From an uncultured Christensenella sp. (GTDB taxonomy: Bacteria; Bacillota; Clostridia; Christensenellales; Pumilibacteraceae), in NCBI GenBank assembly GCA_910578545.1, contig CAJTPT010000001.1, forward strand, positions 124,001 through 188,000: 64,000 nucleotides of DNA, given 5' to 3'. Positions 58,355 through 64,000 of this stretch are shown here, piece after piece. The translations under genes were made by a program, and so were the position numbers. How positions within the stretch are numbered: the first letter of the stretch is position 1; each line of letters begins with the position of its first letter. Below the pieces are notes generated by a model. That model searched no databases, was not told the origin of the DNA, and saw only the letters and a list, made by a program, of their open reading frames with translations.

Positions 58355-59695
58355 TTAAAACGGCGCCCAATCGTCGGGAACTTGCGAATCCTCACGTAGC
58401 GACTCGACAATACACTTGAGGTACTTATACGAAAGCTTTTTGGATATTACCGTAAGCTTCTTATTATGCACTTCATCCACGAGCTTGTCCAAAGCCATAG
58501 CAATATCACGCTCCGGTTGTTCTTTGCTGTTGAGTAATATCAAGACCTTTTCAAAAAGAATCTCGGCATAAGGGTCTATTTCCTCGGCGGAATCGTCTTT
58601 GTTGTTATAAAATTCCCCGTAACACTGCAAAAATTTCATCCGGTAGAATATATCGTCCAATAGCTTAAACTGCTCGTATGTACAAATAGCCGCGCCGTCC
58701 TTGGACATCTTGGTAGCGTACTTAAATATCTCATGCCATGCAGTGCCCTCTACATAATCCATAGTACAGCTATAGCCGCGAGATACGGCCTGAATGTTTT
58801 CCAAGGTCACTTTTTTACCGTTCATAACGAGATAGAATATCTTTTGTAGCATTACCTCGAACTTAGAAAACGTTCGCTTTAGTACACCATGATCGAAGCT
58901 AAACGCATTGACTTCGGTCCGCGGGAACTCTAAACATTTTTTCAGCATGAACAAGCAGTGCATATGCGGGTGGTAATCCGTCGGGTTTATTACTATCTCA
59001 AAGCTTCGTATCGCACCGACAAACCCGTACTGTAAGAAATCTATCCCGGCGATTTTGCCGCGGCCTTGAAAATACCGTATAATCTTTTTTAAACCGTCCG
59101 ACATTTTGTCAATCGTTTCCTTTAGCGCGTCACCCTTTACGTTCCGAACAGTAAAAACAACGTGGTAAAGGTCATAATCCTTTAAAAGCTTCTCGAATAG
59201 CATTGTATACTCATACAGCCGCTTAGCCTGTTGTAAATGAGTACAAATCCAACACCAACGGTTATGGCAATGGAAAACGCGCTTAACATTAAAATAACCG
59301 CTTTGCTTGTAATGATCGCCAAACCATGACTTGTGACAGTTCCTAACGTTATAAGACAGATTCTCGTACTTTTGCTTATTGGTATCTAAATACCGTTGCA
59401 TGTAGTAGTCAGCATAAAAATTATTGTATTCGACTTTTTGTTGGACGTCATCCAAGTAATCGGTCGGAAGCTTGACTTCGTTGGGAACGTCGGTTATGGG
59501 GTCACGGCGAAATTCATATTCGGCGTATCTTGCTACTGCAAGCTCGTGCTGTGCTTTTGCCTCTAAACGCTCGGCTAATTCTTCCTTGTGTTTGTCGCGT
59601 AGTCTATCGTCAAGACGTTTATTGATTCTGCCGGCGTTGATACGCCTTTCACGCGCCGCCAACGTATCTGCTATACGCTCGTTTTCGTCTTGCAT
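58355..59695 (-). CDS. rolling-circle replication initiator Rep (Rep_1/HUH type)
   Basis: 446 aa. Cys/His cluster HCHNRWCWICTHLQQAKRL near 146-164, core motif VVFTVRNVKGDALKETIDKM, HUH metal site YHPHMHCLFML near 237-247, and the region EGTAWHEIFKYATKM with the nucleophile-type Tyr/Glu of the pC194 family. It nicks the double-stranded origin for phage or plasmid replication. Strong ribosome site AGAGGAGTAGAC before the ATG. The long charged N-terminus (1-70) and C-terminus (340-446) extend beyond the usual Rep_1 length of about 300 aa. The likely origin is 40 bp upstream. Confidence 0.88.
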   Translation of the reverse strand: MQDENERIADTLAARERRINAGRINKRLDDRLRDKHKEELAERLEAKAQHELAVARYAEYEFRRDPITDVPNEVKLPTDYLDDVQQKVEYNNFYADYYMQRYLDTNKQKYENLSYNVRNCHKSWFGDHYKQSGYFNVKRVFHCHNRWCWICTHLQQAKRLYEYTMLFEKLLKDYDLYHVVFTVRNVKGDALKETIDKMSDGLKKIIRYFQGRGKIAGIDFLQYGFVGAIRSFEIVINPTDYHPHMHCLFMLKKCLEFPRTEVNAFSFDHGVLKRTFSKFEVMLQKIFYLVMNGKKVTLENIQAVSRGYSCTMDYVEGTAWHEIFKYATKMSKDGAAICTYEQFKLLDDIFYRMKFLQCYGEFYNNKDDSAEEIDPYAEILFEKVLILLNSKEQPERDIAMALDKLVDEVHNKKLTVISKKLSYKYLKCIVESLREDSQVPDDWAPF

Positions 59696-59735
59696 GTCTA
59701 CTCCTCTGCGCCACTGCGTGACAACTTAGTTCTAA

Positions 59736-59786
59736 TATCTCAAGAGGTTGCCCCACGCGGCGCTGACGCGCCGCGCAGGACAACCT
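59736..59786 (-). other. candidate double-strand origin of the prophage
   Basis: On the minus strand a long stem (AGGTTGTCC + CGCGGCGC-GTCA-GCGCCGCG + GGGGCAACCT, at 59786-59745) is followed directly by CTTGAGATA, close to the CTTGATA nick word of the pC194/Rep_1 family. Located 41 bp upstream of rep. Confidence 0.5.
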
Positions 59787-60291
59787 TGTACATGTACACG
59801 CCCGCCGACGTTGGCAAGCCGGTCGTTCGGCGGGACGTGAGTTTGTTTTCTGCCGCCGTGGGCGGCCTGTTTGTTCAGCCTGTCGCTCTGAACAGCACTT
59901 TCGTGCGTTCGGCTCGGCAGTTAACTTAAGGACTTCCGAGTTGCGAACACCCGGGCAAAACTCCGGTCAAAACCGTTCCGGTTTCGAACAGAGTTTCGCA
60001 CAGGTGGTCACAACCGACGCTGTGGCGTCTCTCGCAAGTCTACCGCGCCGTGGTCGTCGCGGAAAAGGTGCACGCTAAGGCGTGCTGTTTGATGTAAGAG
60101 GGTTTCGCAACGCATAGGCGTTGTGGTTGTTTGGTTTCTTTTTTTCGTCTGCCGTTCGGCCACGTCGTTCTAAACGGCTTGTCCGTTTGTTCGGCTTTGC
60201 CGGAGGAAGCTTGGTTAAGGCGGTGGTGCGCTGTCGGACGGCGCTCATAGACGACGTTGTTCGGCTACGATGAATAGCCGCGGCAATTCGC

Positions 60292-60321
60292 TTGACAAAC
60301 TTATTGCGTTTGATGTATACT
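60292..60321 (+). promoter_or_regulatory. promoter of the prophage small RNA
   Basis: TTGACA (60292-60297), 18-bp spacer, TATACT (60316-60321). No protein frame follows; a terminator lies about 80 bases on. Confidence 0.8.
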
Positions 60322-60327
60322 TGTAAT

Positions 60328-60428
60328 CAAGGTAGCGCGCTTACCGTATCAAACGGTAATTCGTAAGAGATAGAAACCTATCGCCTTACCAGCGCAGGCG
60401 AGAGTAACACAGTTACTCTCTTTTTTTT
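60328..60428 (+). ncRNA. putative about 100-nt structured small RNA of the prophage
   Basis: From the predicted start to the T-run is about 101 nt. The sequence is a row of hairpins: GGTA-GCGCGCT-TACC, TACCGT-ATCAA-ACGGTA, GATAG-AAAC-CTATC, CGCC-...-GGCG, and the terminator GAGAGTAAC-ACA-GTTACTCTC then eight T. Its 3' end overlaps the 3' end of the opposite-strand gene at 60413 by about 16 bases. Could be a counter-transcript or immunity-type RNA controlling phage genes, or a packaging/origin structure that is also transcribed. Confidence 0.55.
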
Positions 60429-60961
60429 CGTCGATTTGGCTTTTTTACGCCAGTATGTATTAGAACTTTACTTTTATCTCTATTGCTCAAAACCGCACGT
60501 TCTCTATCTTCAGGGAATACGTCTTTATCCTCGAGCTTAATAGGCTTTCCGGACATGAGATTTTTATTATACGTTTGAAAATCTACACCTGTCCGATTTG
60601 GTAAATCATAACGCTCATGGTTAATCTCAACAAGGGCTCTATCCGCATTTTTGCCGTGCTCGTCAAACTGTTTAATAGTTTTAAGCTTAGCAACCGACAC
60701 GCCGCGCGGAGTATCTCGCACTACAACATAGTTGCGTTGCTTCTTTGGTTCCTTATCTATGTACTTTGTTTCACCGCGGTAAATCTTGCCTACAGCGCTC
60801 TTTTTTACCGGAGTTAAATTAACCGATTGTCCGGGGGCAGATACCGCTAAAGCTTCGAGCTTAGCATTCCTCGCTCTAATAGCGTAATTGCGGCGTATAG
60901 CTATCTTTTGCGCTTCCGACGTGCATTTGCGCCGAGGTTTATTCCGATTGTTATCTTCCAT
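60413..60961 (-). CDS. hypothetical basic phage protein
   Basis: 182 aa, strongly basic at both ends (NRNKPRRKCTSEAQKIAIRRN; KSKVLIHTGVKKPNRRKKRE), no membrane helix, no family recognised. Start at 60961 follows AGAGGTGG; a GTG nine bases upstream is part of that site. It lies after the 128-aa gene in the phage operon, 21 bp away. A DNA-binding or packaging role would fit its charge, but nothing direct shows this. Confidence 0.6.
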   Translation of the reverse strand: MEDNNRNKPRRKCTSEAQKIAIRRNYAIRARNAKLEALAVSAPGQSVNLTPVKKSAVGKIYRGETKYIDKEPKKQRNYVVVRDTPRGVSVAKLKTIKQFDEHGKNADRALVEINHERYDLPNRTGVDFQTYNKNLMSGKPIKLEDKDVFPEDRERAVLSNRDKSKVLIHTGVKKPNRRKKRE

Positions 60962-60981
60962 ATTAACCACCTCTTGCCGCC

Positions 60982-61368
60982 CTACCGCTCAGATCGTTGG
61001 CCCCGGTCATCGGGCATATTCTCGGCGTTCGGCATTTCTTGAGCTCGTAGTTCTTGCACCTGTTCTTCAAATTGCTTTTTCTGCCGTTCTTCCAAGAGTT
61101 GAGGAAAGTTTTCTTTAAACCATTTTTGGAAAAGCTTATTCGATTTCTTAAGCTTTTTAAACCGCTTCTTAAAAGTTTTGTAAATCCGCATGCACACCTC
61201 ATCTAAAAAGCTTACAGGAACAAAGTCCTCTTTATCAAATGTCAGAGCGAACGAATCAAAAGCACGTCTGTTAAGCTCGTCCAAAAGGTCGAATTCGTTA
61301 TAATTTATTTTCTCGTTCGGATTGATGTCCGACGCGTCGTTTTTTTTATGCTTTCTTCCGAATATCAT
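60982..61368 (-). CDS. hypothetical phage protein, charged and helical
   Basis: 128 aa. N-terminus basic (FGRKHKKND), the middle with two predicted helices, the last 60 residues nearly all Lys/Glu/Arg/Gln (coiled-coil-like, QKWFKENFPQLLEERQKKQF). No family recognised. Its ATG overlaps the stop of the zot-like gene by 4 bases, so it is translated with it. Confidence 0.6.
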   Translation of the reverse strand: MIFGRKHKKNDASDINPNEKINYNEFDLLDELNRRAFDSFALTFDKEDFVPVSFLDEVCMRIYKTFKKRFKKLKKSNKLFQKWFKENFPQLLEERQKKQFEEQVQELRAQEMPNAENMPDDRGQRSER

Positions 61369-62195
61369 GAGGCTTTCGTTTTCTCACTCCTTTTCACCCA
61401 GAAATTTTCCGGAAGCTCGTCGTCGAACTCCCGTAGGAACTTCATATATCCGTCAAAGCTCTCTTCCGTCACTTCGGCGGGTCGGTAGTCTATATCGTCA
61501 TACTCATGCCCGGCATAAAACTTAGGCTTACAGCACCGACTGTCGTAGCTTCGGAATACGTTGTAATCGGCAGTTACGACTTCATCTTCGTAGCAGTCCT
61601 TATCCCGCATGCCGCTCGACATGTATCTATCGAAAAGTCCGCTATTCGGGATCTTCCGAATAGTCCACCTCAAGCGGCACGGTTGACCGAAACGACCGTA
61701 GTCTATCTCGAGATTGTAGATATGAATAAAGTGCGACAGCTCCCTAACGTTAACGTCTATAAGCATGGGCCGCTGTGTATCTAACCAAATATCCAAATTG
61801 TTATGTCCGTGCTGTTCGTACCAACGGCTCTGCCAATCGGGGAAGTACGTAGCCATACGGCTGTTTAAATACTTTTGCGCTTCGGTTATGAATATTGCTT
61901 CGTACGGGATATTAAAGTGCGTTTCGACAAAATTATTGACAAAACCGAGCTTATACGGGTTGATCCGTCTGGACAGTCGAGGACTGCATCTGAACCTGCG
62001 CAGGATTATATCGTAGTTAGCCGACACGCAATGTTGCGGAATCGTTTGTATACCCGTGAAGCCGCTGTTTATCTTTTGCTGTAGCTCCGTTTGCATTGCT
62101 TTATTCCGGCGGTAGTCGAACGCTATCTGATTGGCGGTATGGGTCATAAAGCACGTCTTTCCGGCGCGCGGCTCGGCGAAGATTATGGTTATCAT
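61365..62195 (-). CDS. Zot-like inovirus morphogenesis ATPase
   Basis: 276 aa. Walker A IIFAEPRAGKTCFM at 4-17 (the first Gly of GxxxxGKT is Ala here), Walker B-like YEAIFITEAQKYL, and a Zot-type sequence after it (VRELSHFIHIYNLEIDYGRF). In filamentous phages the Zot/pI protein is the inner-membrane ATPase that drives assembly and extrusion. Unlike typical Zot, no clear membrane helix follows the ATPase part. Stop and start overlap with both neighbours by 4 bases (ATGA). Confidence 0.82.
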   Translation of the reverse strand: MITIIFAEPRAGKTCFMTHTANQIAFDYRRNKAMQTELQQKINSGFTGIQTIPQHCVSANYDIILRRFRCSPRLSRRINPYKLGFVNNFVETHFNIPYEAIFITEAQKYLNSRMATYFPDWQSRWYEQHGHNNLDIWLDTQRPMLIDVNVRELSHFIHIYNLEIDYGRFGQPCRLRWTIRKIPNSGLFDRYMSSGMRDKDCYEDEVVTADYNVFRSYDSRCCKPKFYAGHEYDDIDYRPAEVTEESFDGYMKFLREFDDELPENFWVKRSEKTKAS

Positions 62196-63604
62196 GAAAC
62201 ACCGTCCTTTTTGCTCTTAATAAGCCCGACGAGTGCGGCAATGCCCCTAAACGGTAGCGTTATAAGCCACCACAGACCTTTTAACAGTAACAAAAGAAAG
62301 TTTCCGATAGCAATCGCAATCGAAGGCAGGAACGGCGCAAGCACGATTAAAGCCAATATTCCTACCGCGCCTATTACAAGCCAATACCAATTGTCCTTTA
62401 TCCAATTGAGTATGTCCTTAAGCCATTGCAGTGGATCGTTATCCTGCACATTCCCGGGCTTATCGTCGCCGGATTGCTTATTATCCACTACGCCGAGATT
62501 GTACACAATGCCGTTGCTCTTAAAGTGAAGCTCTAATATTGTCACGGCAGTAACCTTTGTATAACTCTGAACTACATCCGAAGCCGCTCCACCCCAATAA
62601 TTAACTTCGGTTTCAGCGAAACGCAAAATCCACTGCTTACCGTTTAACCCCTTTTTTGCTTCGGTAGTCAGGTCGTTTTCATTTTCTTTTTTAAAGGCGG
62701 CAATACTCTCGATCCTTTTCCACGTATGCTTTTCCGCAAACCAACCGTCGGCTTTATTACTTGCCGTTTCAACATCTGTAAGGTTGACAGTGTGTTTATG
62801 CTCACCGCCTTGAGAGGACTCTTCGGCAGAAACAGGCTTACCAGCCACATACAATTGAGTAAAATAGCTAACGGTCGCGTCATAGAGATACTCAATATCC
62901 ATATTCGTCGAAAAAGCTACGTAATGGCTATCGCAAGAGGTTTTAAACGGCGCAAGATTCCAACCGTTTGAGTATCTCAAAAAATCATTGTATTTTTCTG
63001 TAATAGTTACCGTTTCGGTTTTAGTGCAGTAATATGAAATTTCGCTGTCAAGGCCAACGACGGTCCATAATTGCGACACGTCAAATACAACTTCGTCAAT
63101 GGTATTATCATTACCTGTTTCCTCATCGATACCGTTTTGCCAAGGGCGATATATGCTCGTAATGTTATAATAACGTACGGGCTTGTCCGATACAGTGTAA
63201 TCATTGACTTTGTACTTACAGAACACGCCGTCTGTATTTAAAAGCGTTAAACCGTAAAGATCGGTACCGTCTATAATCTCAGACAACGACATGTTAATAT
63301 CGGTTGCCGTGAAAGGCGTTGTCTTTTGACTCGGCTGATATGTATAAATAAACAATTCATTATTCGAACTCTCGGCGAGCTGAATTACTTGTATCGAGTA
63401 ATCGTCCGCTTTGTCCGGATACTCGTCAATATTAAACTTGCTGTCCTTTTGTAAATCCTCTAACGCGCTTGTATATTCCGCTTCCTCGGCATACGCATTC
63501 AGCAACAGACCCAAGCCAAAAGACAGGGGCGAGAGCACGAAGCACAGCACGTAAAGGATTAAGATAAGCCTTTTATATTTTTTATACTTTATATGTTTTT
63601 CCAT
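62192..63604 (-). CDS. phage minor coat/adsorption-protein-like membrane protein
   Basis: 470 aa. Signal peptide (residues 12-36, LILILYVLCFVLSPLSFGLG then AYA cleavage site), a large external region (40-380), and two C-terminal membrane segments (391-415, 418-452), the layout of pIII-type adsorption proteins: N-terminal domains outside, C-terminal anchor in the membrane until assembly. No sequence family recognised. Position before zot in the operon agrees. Overlaps the zot start by 4 bases. Confidence 0.65.
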   Translation of the reverse strand: MEKHIKYKKYKRLILILYVLCFVLSPLSFGLGLLLNAYAEEAEYTSALEDLQKDSKFNIDEYPDKADDYSIQVIQLAESSNNELFIYTYQPSQKTTPFTATDINMSLSEIIDGTDLYGLTLLNTDGVFCKYKVNDYTVSDKPVRYYNITSIYRPWQNGIDEETGNDNTIDEVVFDVSQLWTVVGLDSEISYYCTKTETVTITEKYNDFLRYSNGWNLAPFKTSCDSHYVAFSTNMDIEYLYDATVSYFTQLYVAGKPVSAEESSQGGEHKHTVNLTDVETASNKADGWFAEKHTWKRIESIAAFKKENENDLTTEAKKGLNGKQWILRFAETEVNYWGGAASDVVQSYTKVTAVTILELHFKSNGIVYNLGVVDNKQSGDDKPGNVQDNDPLQWLKDILNWIKDNWYWLVIGAVGILALIVLAPFLPSIAIAIGNFLLLLLKGLWWLITLPFRGIAALVGLIKSKKDGVS

Positions 63605-63660
63605 AGAAACCTCATATAGCGTTATAGGTCAAGAGCTTTTGCCCTCGACATACCGCCGTC

Positions 63661-64000
63661 TTAGAATATAAACGAGCCCTGTCCGACCGTTACGTCATCA
63701 ACCGGGATAATGTAGCCGCTTAGGTCAAGCCCTATATAAAACCGTTGGTGATAAATACTCGAGCCGTCGGAGCCGCACAAGTCCAAATCTACAAACATGA
63801 GATTGAACGTCGGGTTTTGTGTTTTAATATCCGCGATAAACTTCTTGGTAAGTTCCACACCCTCGTCTGTCGGAACGTAGTCGGACTTGTCTACGTAATA
63901 CTCGTCGAGCATACACATTCGGCGGGCTATAAAAGCCAAGTCAATGGTAAACTCGTCGCCGAGCTGATACGTCATACCGGGTAGATACGCCGACGGATTG
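63661..64000 (-). CDS. hypothetical phage protein, cut by window end
   Basis: Open to the window edge; the visible 113 or so codons end in LDLSGYIIPVDDVTVGQGSFIF. An internal ATG at 63975 is not needed as start because the frame stays open up to 64000 (CCGGGT...). The sequence is alpha/beta and acidic, with no membrane segment in view. Lies 56 bp upstream of the adsorption-like gene on the same strand; likely a phage structural protein, but unrecognised. Confidence 0.6.
   Translation of the reverse strand, partial: NPSAYLPGMTYQLGDEFTIDLAFIARRMCMLDEYYVDKSDYVPTDEGVELTKKFIADIKTQNPTFNLMFVDLDLCGSDGSSIYHQRFYIGLDLSGYIIPVDDVTVGQGSFIF

Larger units (their letters stand above)
59696..60399. other. prophage intergenic region
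   Basis: About 700 bases between rep and the next phage gene without a credible protein gene; base composition is more GC-rich than the phage genes. It holds the hairpin/nick-site candidate (59736-59786), many small inverted repeats, and the promoter and body of a small RNA (60292-60428). This matches the large intergenic region of filamentous phages, which carries origins and the packaging signal. Confidence 0.6.

Noticed and set aside
59690..59929. Plus-strand frame of 79 codons in the prophage intergenic region
   Set aside because: Spans the origin hairpin, no ribosome site, no protein-like composition.

Overview
The window looks like a chromosomal segment of a spore-forming Gram-positive bacterium of the Clostridia (Bacillota). 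The grounds are consensus sigma-A promoters (TTGACA-17-TATAAT), AGGAGG-type ribosome binding sites, a cwlJ-gerQ-like spore germination pair, a DivIC-type division protein, and single-gene forms of YitT, YetF (DUF421), DUF1858, ThiN and Psd. A more exact placement cannot be made from the sequence alone. Coding is dense and mostly on the minus strand from 592 to 57300, with a few plus-strand genes (gltX, divIC, ppx, an ion channel, a LOTUS-NYN protein, thiN, a large lipoprotein).

Layout. 1-286: 5' part of a tmRNA (minus) with an unusually long tag. 592-12633: a TetR regulator, two HAD phosphatases, an AlkD-like protein, an operon DUF1858-pth-mfd, a degenerate RadC, a polysaccharide deacetylase-like protein, tRNA-Met, small membrane proteins and thioredoxin. 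12672-20046: M20 dipeptidase, gltX, divIC, ppx, cwlJ/gerQ, CASTOR/POLLUX-like channel. 20126-20830: a small AT-rich islet with two divergent HTH genes, three palindromic operators and a broken duplicate. 20833-26826: a long minus-strand run (metG, tatD, TatD-linked radical SAM, CaCA antiporter, PH protein, DUF3737, MGMT). 26943-41480: ABC exporter, LOTUS-NYN protein, GH36-like protein, SDR, htpG with a histone-H1-like tail, YitT, an 89-bp tandem repeat, a phospholipid operon (LPG-flippase-like, pssA, psd) and a Sel1 protein. 41702-48364: DJ-1, thiN, a double-J-domain protein, YetF and a lipoprotein.

49656-57283 is the most unusual part: three minus-strand genes encoding a 1158-aa membrane/Rossmann/RyR-like protein, a 1187-aa protein that joins a Clp-type AAA+ module, a receiver-like domain and a complete FtsH AAA+/M41 protease (without FtsH's membrane anchor), and a 131-aa YbjN/CesT-like protein. 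Their arrangement suggests a membrane-linked sensor controlling a soluble double-AAA+ protease. I treat this as the best candidate for an undescribed system.

57818-64000: a consensus promoter drives tRNA-Gly, tRNA-Pro and tRNA-Ser. Directly beyond tRNA-Ser lies the left end of a filamentous (inovirus-like) prophage: Rep of the rolling-circle HUH type, a roughly 700-bp intergenic region with a likely replication origin and a small RNA gene, two small basic or charged proteins, a Zot-like ATPase, an adsorption-protein-like membrane protein and a gene cut by the window end. Scattered through the chromosome are copies of a roughly 150-bp composite palindromic repeat, placed at gene 3' ends.
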